From Streptomyces sp. CB02009 (lineage in GTDB: Bacteria > Actinomycetota > Actinomycetes > Streptomycetales > Streptomycetaceae): a stretch of 64,000 nt of DNA. Location: contig NZ_LIVV01000008.1 in the NCBI RefSeq assembly GCF_001905825.1, positions 186,001-250,000 on the forward strand, written 5' to 3'. The position numbers and the translations under genes were made by a program. Each line of letters starts with the position of its first letter. The first letter of the stretch is position 1. Below the pieces are notes generated by a model. That model did no database searches. It had not been told where the DNA came from and worked only from the letters and a program-made list of their open reading frames with translations. Below are positions 18,005 to 25,898 of this stretch, one piece after another.

Positions 18005-18203
18005 GGATGAGCTCCCTGGGATGCGACGGCTGTCGGCTTTGCACCTTCGGAGGAGGGTGCACGGGGCCAGCGTAACCGCGCGCCGGTCGGGGTGGACACG
18101 GCGTCTCGCGGGGCGGACGGCATCCTGTGTGCGGGGACTCCCGGTTCTGACCGTTCTTGACTGACACTGTCGTGTGTCACCCAAGGTCGGCATCGACCGA
18201 TAG

Positions 18204-18222
18204 TGTTCAGCATTGTCGAACA
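18204..18222 (+). promoter_or_regulatory. Putative GylR operator in the gylR promoter
   Basis: TGTTCAGCATTGTCGAACA has inverted arms TGTTC/GAACA and lies 27 bases before the gylR start. A near-identical core (TGTTCGGCATTGCCGA on the minus strand) is in the glpF promoter. Confidence 0.6.
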
Positions 18223-18248
18223 GCATGAGAGGGAGAAGGGGTCGGGCG

Positions 18249-19013
18249 ATGGCGAAGAACATCCAGTCGCTTGAACGGGCGGCGGCCATGCTGCGACTGC
18301 TCGCGGGCGGCGAGCGCCGGCTGGGCCTGTCCGACATCGCGTCCTCGCTGGGACTCGCCAAGGGCACCGCCCACGGCATCCTGCGCACGCTCCAGGCGGA
18401 GGGCTTCGTGGAGCAGGAGGCGGCCTCGGGCCGCTACCAGCTCGGCGCGGAGCTGCTGCGGCTCGGCAACAGCTATCTCGACGTGCACGAGCTGCGCGCG
18501 CGGGCGCTGGTCTGGACGGACGACCTGGCGCGGTCCAGCGGCGAGAGCGTGCACCTGGGGGTGCTGCACCAGCAGGGCGTCCTGATCGTGCACCACGTCT
18601 TCCGGCCGGACGACAGCCGCCAGGTGCTGGAGGTGGGGGCCATGCAGCCGCTGCACTCCACGGCGCTGGGCAAGGTCCTCTCGGCGTACGACCCGGTGGC
18701 GCACAGCGAGGTCCTGGAGGTCGAGCGGGAGCCGTTCACGCCCCGTACGACGACGGAGCTCGGGGCGTTCGAGTCGCTGCTCGACATGACGCGGGCCAAG
18801 GGCTGGGCGGCGGACGTGGAGGAGACCTGGGAGGGGGTCGCCTCGGTGGCGGCGCCGATCCACGACCGGCGGCGGATGCCGGTGGGCGCGGTGGCGGTGA
18901 CGGGCGCCGTGGAGCGGCTGTGCCCGGCCGGGGAGCTGCGTCCCGAACTCGTCGCGGCGGTGCGCGACTGCGCCCGCGCGGTCTCCCGGGATCTGGGGGC
19001 CGGACGCTTCTGA
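18249..19013 (+). CDS. gylR: Glycerol operon regulator GylR (IclR family)
   Basis: Transcriptional repressor of the glycerol operon and of itself. The 254-residue protein has an N-terminal winged helix (MAKNIQSLERAAAMLRLLAG, RLGLSDIASSLGLAKGTAHGILRTLQ) and the IclR effector domain, including the LHSTALGKVL and VASVAAPIHD segments. Sequence and position directly upstream of glpF match the Streptomyces gylR gene. The start ATG 18249 has AGAAGGGG upstream. In Streptomyces GylR responds to glycerol-3-phosphate (known); the operator pair noted here fits autoregulation plus control of glpFKD. The gene diverges from metH. Confidence 0.95.
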   Translation: MAKNIQSLERAAAMLRLLAGGERRLGLSDIASSLGLAKGTAHGILRTLQAEGFVEQEAASGRYQLGAELLRLGNSYLDVHELRARALVWTDDLARSSGESVHLGVLHQQGVLIVHHVFRPDDSRQVLEVGAMQPLHSTALGKVLSAYDPVAHSEVLEVEREPFTPRTTTELGAFESLLDMTRAKGWAADVEETWEGVASVAAPIHDRRRMPVGAVAVTGAVERLCPAGELRPELVAAVRDCARAVSRDLGAGRF

Positions 19014-19137
19014 CCCTGCGCCACCGTGCACCCCGAGCTGAGTGAACCCGCCGGTAACGATCGCGTTATCGGCGGGTCTTTCGTTTCCCGGGGCCTTGAC
19101 GCGCTGTTAACCCGGGGGCAAAACTTCCGTTCATCGG

Positions 19138-19150
19138 TCGGCAATGCCGA
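19138..19150. promoter_or_regulatory. Putative GylR operator in the glpF promoter
   Basis: TCGGCAATGCCGA is a perfect 6-1-6 palindrome; with flanks it reads TCGGCAATGCCGAACA, matching the gylR-promoter site. It lies about 130 bases before the glpF start. Confidence 0.6.
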
Positions 19151-19280
19151 ACACCTAACGGCAATACGCGCTAAGGTGTGGCAGTGCCAAGGGCCGGAAA
19201 CAGCCCTCACACGAGGGTGCGGACCTCCGGAGGGACCCGGAGTCCGCCGTTCCCCTGGACGAAGGACAAAGGAGTCGCGG

Positions 19281-20039
19281 GTGTCCAGCTCCGACATCTT
19301 CCTCGGCGAGACCATCGGTACCGCCGTTCTGATTCTGCTCGGCGGCGGCGTGTGCGCCGCTGTCACGCTCAAGGGCTCCAAGGCCCGCAACGCGGGCTGG
19401 CTCGCGATCACCTTCGGGTGGGGCTTCGCCGTCATGACGGCCGTCTACATGACGGCTTCCCTCTCCGGCGCCCATCTGAACCCCGCCGTCACGGTCGGCA
19501 TCGCGATCAAGGACAGCGACTGGGGCAACGTCCCCGTCTACATCGCGGGCCAGATGCTCGGCGCCATGATCGGCGCGGCGCTGGTCTGGGTGGCCTACTA
19601 CGGCCAGTTCCAGGCGCACCTCGACGACCCGGAGGCCTCGGGCCAGAAGCCGATCGAGGGCCCCGGCCCGGTGCTCGGCATCTTCTCCACCGGCCCCGAG
19701 ATCCGTAACACCTGGCAGAACCTGGCGACCGAGATCATCGGCACCGTCGTGCTCGTCCTGGCCGTGCTCACGCAGGGCCTCAACGACAGCGGCAAGGGCC
19801 TCGGCGTCATAGGCGCCCTGATCACCGCGTTCGTCGTGGTCTCCATCGGCCTGTCGCTCGGCGGCCCGACCGGCTACGCGATCAACCCGGCCCGCGACCT
19901 CGGCCCGCGCATCGTGCACGCCCTGCTCCCGCTGAAGCACAAGGGCGGCTCCGACTGGAGCTACGCCTGGATCCCGGTCGCCGGTCCGCTGATCGGTGGA
20001 GCCATCGCCGCGGGTATCTACAACATCGCGTTCGCCTGA
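19281..20039 (+). CDS. glpF: Glycerol uptake facilitator (aquaglyceroporin)
   Basis: Six-helix channel that lets glycerol diffuse into the cell. The 252-residue protein shows the two half-helix motifs HLNPAVTVG and AINPARDLGPR; the Asp after NPAR marks the glycerol-conducting branch rather than water-only channels. GTG 19281 has AAAGGAG six bases upstream, and the longer upstream frame has no membrane character. It is the first gene of the glpF-glpK-glpD operon (gylCAB of S. coelicolor): glpK starts 35 bases later. Glycerol induction through GylR is expected from the operator at 19138. Confidence 0.96.
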   Translation: MSSSDIFLGETIGTAVLILLGGGVCAAVTLKGSKARNAGWLAITFGWGFAVMTAVYMTASLSGAHLNPAVTVGIAIKDSDWGNVPVYIAGQMLGAMIGAALVWVAYYGQFQAHLDDPEASGQKPIEGPGPVLGIFSTGPEIRNTWQNLATEIIGTVVLVLAVLTQGLNDSGKGLGVIGALITAFVVVSIGLSLGGPTGYAINPARDLGPRIVHALLPLKHKGGSDWSYAWIPVAGPLIGGAIAAGIYNIAFA

Positions 20040-20074
20040 GCCGTCCTTCTTCCAGACCTCCCTTGGAGCCAACC

Positions 20075-21601
20075 GTGACCGACGCACACACCTCCGGCCC
20101 GTTCATCGCGGCCATCGACCAGGGCACCACCTCCTCCCGCTGCATCGTCTTCGACAAGGACGGCCGGATCGTCTCGGTCGACCAGAAGGAGCACGAGCAG
20201 ATCTTCCCGAAGCCGGGCTGGGTCGAGCACGACGCCGCCGAGATCTGGACCAACGTCCAGGAGGTCGTCGCCGGCGCCCTGACGAAGGGCGGCATCGCCG
20301 CCGCCGACGTCAAGGCCATCGGCATCACCAACCAGCGCGAGACCACGCTGCTCTGGGACAAGAACACCGGCGAGCCCGTCCACAACGCCCTCGTCTGGCA
20401 GGACACCCGCACCGACGCCCTCTGCAAGGAGCTCGGCCGCAACGTCGGCCAGGACCGCTTCCGCCGCGAGACCGGCCTGCCGCTGGCGAGCTACTTCGCC
20501 GGTCCGAAGATCCGCTGGATGCTCGACAACGTCGAGGGGCTCCGCGAGCGCGCCGAGGCCGGCGACATCCTCTTCGGCACCATGGACTCCTGGGTCATCT
20601 GGAACCTCACGGGTGGCACCGACGGCGGCGTGCACGTCACCGACGTCACCAACGCCTCGCGCACCATGCTGATGAACCTGCACACCCTGGCCTGGGACGA
20701 GAAGATCGCGGAGTCGATGGGGGTCCCCCTCAACGTCCTCCCCGAGATCCGCTCCTCCGCCGAGGTCTACGGCCACGTCAAGGACGGCGCCCTCGCCGGC
20801 GTCCCGGTCGCCTCCGCGCTCGGCGACCAGCAGGCCGCCCTCTTCGGCCAGACCTGTTTCGCCGAGGGTGAGGCCAAGTCCACGTACGGCACCGGCACCT
20901 TCATGCTGATGAACACCGGTGACAAGATCATCAACTCCTACAGCGGCCTGCTGACCACGGTCGGCTACCAGATCGGCGACCAGAAGCCGGTCTACGCCCT
21001 GGAGGGCTCGATCGCCGTCACCGGTTCGCTGGTGCAGTGGATGCGCGACCAGATGGGCCTGATCAAGTCCGCCGCCGAGATCGAGACCCTCGCGTCCTCG
21101 GTCGAGGACAACGGCGGCGCCTACTTCGTGCCGGCCTTCTCCGGTCTCTTCGCCCCGTACTGGCGCTCCGACGCCCGCGGTGTGATCGCCGGCCTCACCC
21201 GGTACGTCACCAAGGCGCACATCGCCCGTGCCGTCCTGGAGGCCACCGCCTGGCAGACCCGCGAGATCACCGACGCCATGACGAAGGACTCCGGCGTCGA
21301 GCTGACCGCGCTCAAGGTCGACGGCGGCATGACCTCCAACAACCTGCTGATGCAGACCCTCTCGGACTTCCTGGACGCGCCCGTCGTGCGCCCCATGGTC
21401 GCCGAGACCACCTGCCTCGGTGCCGCCTACGCCGCCGGCCTGGCCGTCGGCTTCTGGCCGGACACCGACGCCCTGCGCGCCAACTGGCGCCGCGCGGCGG
21501 AATGGACCCCTCGCATGGACGCCGACAGGCGCGACAGCGAGTACAAGAGCTGGCTCAAGGCCGTGGAGCGGACCATGGGCTGGATCGAGGACGAGGAGTA
21601 A
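20075..21601 (+). CDS. glpK: Glycerol kinase
   Basis: Phosphorylates glycerol with ATP to sn-glycerol-3-phosphate, trapping it and generating the GylR effector. The 508-residue FGGY-family protein has the N-terminal phosphate loop AAIDQGTTSSRC, the glycerol-binding ITNQRETTLLWDK, the FGGY signature around GTGTFMLMNTG and the ATPase motif VDGGMTSNNLLMQ. GTG 20075 follows TTGGAG at 7 bases. The glpD ribosome site overlaps the end of this gene, so the two are tightly linked in one mRNA. Confidence 0.97.
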   Translation: MTDAHTSGPFIAAIDQGTTSSRCIVFDKDGRIVSVDQKEHEQIFPKPGWVEHDAAEIWTNVQEVVAGALTKGGIAAADVKAIGITNQRETTLLWDKNTGEPVHNALVWQDTRTDALCKELGRNVGQDRFRRETGLPLASYFAGPKIRWMLDNVEGLRERAEAGDILFGTMDSWVIWNLTGGTDGGVHVTDVTNASRTMLMNLHTLAWDEKIAESMGVPLNVLPEIRSSAEVYGHVKDGALAGVPVASALGDQQAALFGQTCFAEGEAKSTYGTGTFMLMNTGDKIINSYSGLLTTVGYQIGDQKPVYALEGSIAVTGSLVQWMRDQMGLIKSAAEIETLASSVEDNGGAYFVPAFSGLFAPYWRSDARGVIAGLTRYVTKAHIARAVLEATAWQTREITDAMTKDSGVELTALKVDGGMTSNNLLMQTLSDFLDAPVVRPMVAETTCLGAAYAAGLAVGFWPDTDALRANWRRAAEWTPRMDADRRDSEYKSWLKAVERTMGWIEDEE

Positions 21602-21606
21602 GACAC

Positions 21607-23211
21607 ATGACCACCCTGCAGAGCGTCCCTGCCCTTGGGACGCACCCGGCGTCCGGCTCCCTCCCGAGCCGCGCCGAGACCCGGGACCGGCTTTCCAAGG
21701 CGACGTACGACCTCCTGGTGATCGGCGGCGGCATCCTGGGCATCTCCACCGCCTGGCACGCCGCGCAGTCGGGCCTGCGGGTGGCCCTGGTGGACGCCGG
21801 CGACTTCGCCGGCGCCACCTCCTCCGCCTCCTCGAAGCTGCTCCACGGCGGTCTGCGCTACCTGCAGACCGGCGCGGTGAAGCTGGTCGCGGAGAACCAC
21901 TTCGAGCGGCGTGCGGTCTCCCGCCAGGTGGCACCGCACCTCGCCAACCCCCTCACCTTCTACCTGCCCGTCTACAAGGGCGGCCCGCACGGCGCGGCCA
22001 AGCTGGGTGCCGGCGTCTTCGCGTACAGCGCCCTCTCGGCGTTCGGCGACGGCGTCGGACACCTGCTCTCCCCCGCCAAGGCCGCGCAGGACGTGCCGGA
22101 GCTGCGCACCGACAACCTCAAGGCCGTGGCCGTCTACGGCGACGACCAGATGAACGACGCCCGCATGGCGCTGATGACGGTCCGCGCCGCCGTCGACGCC
22201 GGCGCCACCGTCCTCAACCACGCCGAGGTCACCGGGCTGCGCTTCACCAGGGGCCGGGTCACCGGCGCCGAGCTGAAGGACCGCACCAGCGGCGACGAGT
22301 TCGGCGTCACCGCCCGTCTCGTGCTCAACGCCACCGGCCCGTGGGTCGACCACCTGCGCAGGATGGAGGACCCGAACGCGGCCCCCTCCATCCGCCTCTC
22401 CAAGGGCGCCCACCTGGTCCTCAAGCGGACCTCGCCGTGGAAGGCCGCCCTGGCCACCCCGATCGACAAGTACCGCATCACCTTCGCCCTCCCCTGGGAG
22501 GACATGCTGCTCCTCGGCACCACCGACGAGGAGTACGAGGGCGACCCCGGCCAGGTCGAGGTCACCGAGAAGGACACCGCCCAGATCCTGGACGAGGCCG
22601 CCTTCTCCATCCGCGACCAGCAGCTGTCGCGCGACCTGATCACCTACGCGTTCGCCGGTCTGCGGGTGCTCCCGGGCGGTCCCGGCGACACCTCGAAGGC
22701 CAAGCGCGAGACGGTCGTCACCGAGGGCCGCGGCGGCATGCTGTCGGTGGCCGGCGGCAAGTGGACGACCTTCCGCCACATCGGCCGCACGGTCATGAAG
22801 AAGCTGGAGCAGCTCCCCGGCCACCCGCTCGGCGAGGACTACGAGTCGGTGTCCACGCTGCCGAAGCGGCTGCCGCTGCCCGGCATCGCCAACCCGAACG
22901 CCGTCGCGCACCGGCTGCTCGTCGACGGCCCGGCGCCCGGCCCGCGGATGGCCGCCGACACCGCCAAGCACCTGGCGACGCACTACGGCTCGCTCTCCTT
23001 CGACATCGCCCGCATGGCGAACGAGAACCCGGAGCTGGCGCGGCGCATACACCCCGACGCGCCGGAGATCTGGGCGCAGGTCGCCTACGCCCGCGACCAC
23101 GAGTGGGCCGAGACGGCGGACGACGTGCTGCGCCGCCGCACCACGCTGACCATCCGCGGCCTCGCGACGGACGAGATCCGCGCGGACGTCGAGAAGATGC
23201 TGAACAAGTAG
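21607..23211 (+). CDS. glpD: Aerobic glycerol-3-phosphate dehydrogenase
   Basis: Membrane-associated flavoenzyme that oxidises glycerol-3-phosphate to dihydroxyacetone phosphate and passes electrons to quinone. The 534-residue product has the FAD dinucleotide fold YDLLVIGGGILGISTAWHAAQSG, the family signatures SSKLLHGGLRYL and GGKWTTFRHIG, and a C-terminal helical domain. GAGGAG, which includes the last sense codons of glpK, lies eight bases before the ATG. A hairpin terminator ends the operon 30 bases after the stop. Confidence 0.96.
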   Translation: MTTLQSVPALGTHPASGSLPSRAETRDRLSKATYDLLVIGGGILGISTAWHAAQSGLRVALVDAGDFAGATSSASSKLLHGGLRYLQTGAVKLVAENHFERRAVSRQVAPHLANPLTFYLPVYKGGPHGAAKLGAGVFAYSALSAFGDGVGHLLSPAKAAQDVPELRTDNLKAVAVYGDDQMNDARMALMTVRAAVDAGATVLNHAEVTGLRFTRGRVTGAELKDRTSGDEFGVTARLVLNATGPWVDHLRRMEDPNAAPSIRLSKGAHLVLKRTSPWKAALATPIDKYRITFALPWEDMLLLGTTDEEYEGDPGQVEVTEKDTAQILDEAAFSIRDQQLSRDLITYAFAGLRVLPGGPGDTSKAKRETVVTEGRGGMLSVAGGKWTTFRHIGRTVMKKLEQLPGHPLGEDYESVSTLPKRLPLPGIANPNAVAHRLLVDGPAPGPRMAADTAKHLATHYGSLSFDIARMANENPELARRIHPDAPEIWAQVAYARDHEWAETADDVLRRRTTLTIRGLATDEIRADVEKMLNK

Positions 23212-23240
23212 CACCGGGATCGATCCAACTCCCGTGCGCA

Positions 23241-23273
23241 CAGGGGCGGTTCCTCTCCGGAGGGCCGCCCCTG
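23241..23273 (+). terminator. Terminator of the glycerol operon
   Basis: A 9-bp stem CAGGGGCGG / CCGCCCCTG around a 15-base loop lies 30 bases after the glpD stop. Confidence 0.65.
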
Positions 23274-23329
23274 CGGCGTGCCACACGCCGTCCACACCGC
23301 GGCAACACTCGGCGCGCAGAGTGGAGCGC

Positions 23330-24391
23330 ATGAAATTCCAGGTGCTCTCGATCGTCCACCACTCCCCGCACCCGCTCACCGGCGAACTCCTCTCCGCCGC
23401 CGACCGGTTGGAGCAGGTCGTCACGCTCGGCGAGACGGCCGAGCGGCTCGGCTTCGACGCGTACGCCGTCGGCGAACGGCACGCGGGCCCCTTCCTCTCC
23501 TCCGCCCCCACCGTGCTGCTCGCCGCACTCGCCGCCCGCACCACCCGGATCAGGCTGCTCACCGGCGTCACCGTCGTCGCGATCCTCGACCCGGTCCGGG
23601 TCGCCGAGGACTACGCCACCCTCGACCAGCTCTCCCGCGGCCGGATCGAACTCGTCGTCGGCAAGGGCGCGGAGGCCGGCCACTTCGACCTCTTCGGCCT
23701 GGACGAGGAGCGGCAGTGGGACCTCCAGAAGGAGAAGTACGAGCTGCTCCGGCGGCTCTGGACGGAGGAGGGCGTCGACTGGGAGGGCGAGTTCCGGCCC
23801 GCGCTGAAGAACGTCACCACGGTGCCGCGCCCGTACGCGGGACCGCCCCGCATCTGGCACGGCTCGGCCACCAGCCTCAACTCCCCCGAGCTCGCGGCGA
23901 AGCACGGCGATCCGCTCTTCACCGCCAACGCGATCCAGCCCCGAGAGGCGTACGCGCGGCTCATCGCCCACTACCGGGAGAAGTTCGAGGAGTACGGGCA
24001 CGACCCGGCGCACGCGCGCGTGGCGGCCGGTTCCGGCGGCCTGCTCATCGCCGACACCACCCAGGAGGCGATCGCCCGTCACAAGGACCTGTACGAGGCG
24101 AAGGTGCGGCAGAGCTTCAAGCCGCACCTGGAGGGCAAGGCCGGTTACAACACGCCGTTCCGCACGATCGAGGACGCCGTCGCGGACGGCCCCCAGCTGA
24201 TCGGCTCCCCGCAGCAGATCATCGACAAGATCCTCGGCTACCACGCCCACTACGGGCACGACCTGCAGTCCGTCACGGTCGACACCTTCGGCCAGTCGAC
24301 GGCCGAGCAGATCGAGACGCTCCAGCGCTTCGCCGAGGAGATCGCGCCGGTGGTCCGGAGGGAGGCGCCGAGCACGCTCTGGGAGGAGTGA
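23330..24391 (+). CDS. LLM-class flavin-dependent oxidoreductase
   Basis: A luciferase-like TIM-barrel flavoenzyme (FMN or F420) of unknown substrate. The 353-residue product begins MKFQVLSIVHHSPHPLTGEL and contains the luciferase-family YAVGERHAGPFLSSAPTVLLAALAARTTRIRLLTGV, the DQLSRGRIELVVGKGAE phosphate-binding stretch and the C-terminal GSPQQIIDKIL typical of the family. The start ATG has GTGGAG immediately upstream. It follows the glycerol operon, but behind a terminator, so it is probably a separate unit. Its function in metabolism cannot be specified. Confidence 0.88.
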   Translation: MKFQVLSIVHHSPHPLTGELLSAADRLEQVVTLGETAERLGFDAYAVGERHAGPFLSSAPTVLLAALAARTTRIRLLTGVTVVAILDPVRVAEDYATLDQLSRGRIELVVGKGAEAGHFDLFGLDEERQWDLQKEKYELLRRLWTEEGVDWEGEFRPALKNVTTVPRPYAGPPRIWHGSATSLNSPELAAKHGDPLFTANAIQPREAYARLIAHYREKFEEYGHDPAHARVAAGSGGLLIADTTQEAIARHKDLYEAKVRQSFKPHLEGKAGYNTPFRTIEDAVADGPQLIGSPQQIIDKILGYHAHYGHDLQSVTVDTFGQSTAEQIETLQRFAEEIAPVVRREAPSTLWEE

Positions 24392-24532
24392 GACCGCCGT
24401 GTGCGGAGGCGAGTTCCTGGGTAGTCGATCAAGGCCGCACGGGTTTTCGGGGATGTCCGGGGGCTGCGGACGGACCGGGAGAAAGCCGTAAGGTTGGTCC
24501 GTACGACAGGAACTTCGAAAAGGAGGCGCTGG

Positions 24533-25810
24533 GTGATCGAGCTCGAGGGGGTACCCGAGCTGATCGACCCGGTCATGGTGGCCGCGTTCGAAGGCTGGAA
24601 CGACGCCGGCGACGCCGCCTCCACCGCGGTCGCCCATCTGGACCGGGAATGGAAGGGCGAGGTCTTCGCGGCACTCGACGCCGAGGACTACTACGACTTC
24701 CAGGTCAACCGGCCCACGGTCTTCCTGGACAACGGCGTCCGGAAGATCACCTGGCCGACGACCCGGCTCTCCGTGGTCCGGGTCGGCGGCGAGAAACCCC
24801 GTGACCTGGTGCTGGTGCGCGGGATCGAGCCGTCGATGCGCTGGCGCTCCTTCTGCAACGAGATCCTCGCCTTCGCCCACGAGCTGGGCGTGGAGATGGT
24901 CGTGATCCTGGGCGCGCTGCTCGGCGACACCCCGCACACCCGGCCGGTCCCGGTCAGCGGTGTGACCTCCGACCCGGACCTGGCGCGCACGATGGACCTG
25001 GAGGAGACCCGGTACGAGGGCCCGACGGGCATCGTGGGCATCCTCCAGGAGGCGTGCACCCACGCGGGCGTGCCGGCGGTGAGCCTGTGGGCCGCGGTGC
25101 CGCACTACGTGTCGCAGCCGCCGAACCCGAAGGCGACCCTGGCGCTCCTCAACCGGCTGGAGGACCTGATCGGGCTGCGCATCCCGCTGGGCGAGCTGCC
25201 CGAGGACGCGCGTGCCTGGCAGGTCGGTGTGGACCAGCTGGCCGCCGAGGACAGCGAGGTCGCCGAGTACGTGCAGACGCTCGAGGAGGCCCGGGACACG
25301 GCGGAGCTGCCGGAGGCCTCGGGCGAGGCGATCGCCCGCGAGTTCGAGCGGTATCTGCGGCGGCGTGAGCCGGGCACGGGTCCCGGCGGCCCCGGGGTGG
25401 CGATGGAGGGCGGCGACACGCCGTTCCTCCGGGACACCGGCGGCGGTCGTACGCGCCCTCCGAAGCCGGAGCAGCCGGGCCCGGAGGCGGTCCCGGGTGC
25501 GGAGGCGGCCGAGGGGGCCGGGGCGGCGGAGGAGCCGGACGGTCCCGAGGCGCCGGAAGGGTCCGCCGACGGTTCGGCGGACGGGGCCACGGCCCTGGAT
25601 GCTGGCACGGACGCAGGCACGGGTACCGGCACGGGTACCGGCACGGGCACGGACGCGGCCACCGGCACGGACGCAGGCGCCGAAGCGGACGCGGACGCGG
25701 ACGGCGGCACGGGTCGCGGCACGGGCGGCGACACCGGCAGCAGCCCCAGCGGCGACAGCGGCAGCGGCAGCGGCACCAGCGGCGACACGGACGGCGAGTC
25801 CGGCAAGTAG
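24533..25810 (+). CDS. PAC2-family protein (proteasome assembly chaperone fold) with long low-complexity tail
   Basis: Actinobacterial member of the PAC2 family, related in fold to archaeal/eukaryotic proteasome assembly chaperones; its role in bacteria is not established. The globular domain spans residues 1-285 (FEGWNDAGDAASTAVAHL, LVRGIEPSMRWRSFCNEIL, VVILGALLGDTPHTRPVPVSG, GPTGIVGILQEACTHAGVPAVSLWAAVPHYV). The last 140 residues are low complexity: Pro/Glu/Ala-rich, then a Gly-Thr/Asp-Ala repeat tract and a Gly-Ser end. GTG 24533 is preceded by AAAAGGAGG. The same window encodes the proteasome, 20 kb away. The tail looks like a recent repeat expansion and is probably disordered. Confidence 0.88.
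   Translation: MIELEGVPELIDPVMVAAFEGWNDAGDAASTAVAHLDREWKGEVFAALDAEDYYDFQVNRPTVFLDNGVRKITWPTTRLSVVRVGGEKPRDLVLVRGIEPSMRWRSFCNEILAFAHELGVEMVVILGALLGDTPHTRPVPVSGVTSDPDLARTMDLEETRYEGPTGIVGILQEACTHAGVPAVSLWAAVPHYVSQPPNPKATLALLNRLEDLIGLRIPLGELPEDARAWQVGVDQLAAEDSEVAEYVQTLEEARDTAELPEASGEAIAREFERYLRRREPGTGPGGPGVAMEGGDTPFLRDTGGGRTRPPKPEQPGPEAVPGAEAAEGAGAAEEPDGPEAPEGSADGSADGATALDAGTDAGTGTGTGTGTGTDAATGTDAGAEADADADGGTGRGTGGDTGSSPSGDSGSGSGTSGDTDGESGK
25602..25735 (+). repeat. GC-rich Gly-Thr/Asp-Ala coding repeat tract
   Basis: Imperfect copies of GGCACGGGTACC and GGCACGGACGC encode the Gly-Thr and Thr-Asp-Ala-Gly runs in the tail of the PAC2 protein. A similar tract lies inside the enolase-family gene near 59.2 kb. 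Confidence 0.7.
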
Positions 25811-25837
25811 CCGCCTCCGCCGGGAAGTCGGGACGGA

Positions 25838-25869
25838 ACGGGAGGGGTGCCCGAGGGCGCCCCTCCCGT
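25838..25869. terminator. Bidirectional terminator hairpin
   Basis: A 15-bp stem with one G-U pair (ACGGGAGGGGTGCCC arm) and a 2-base loop, between the convergent PAC2 and GH31 genes. Confidence 0.8.
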
Positions 25870-25898
25870 CGTCGTGCCGGCCGGAGTCAGGTCACGCG

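Noticed and set aside
13859..18010. Very long open frame opposite metH (over 1300 codons)
   Set aside because: It is an antisense artefact of GC-biased codon use; no start context or family motifs, and metH is certain.
18005..18200. Cobalamin or SAH riboswitch in the metH leader
   Set aside because: Only a small TGCACC/GGTGCA hairpin is visible; no B12-box or other conserved riboswitch core was found by eye. A covariance-model scan (Infernal with Rfam) would decide.
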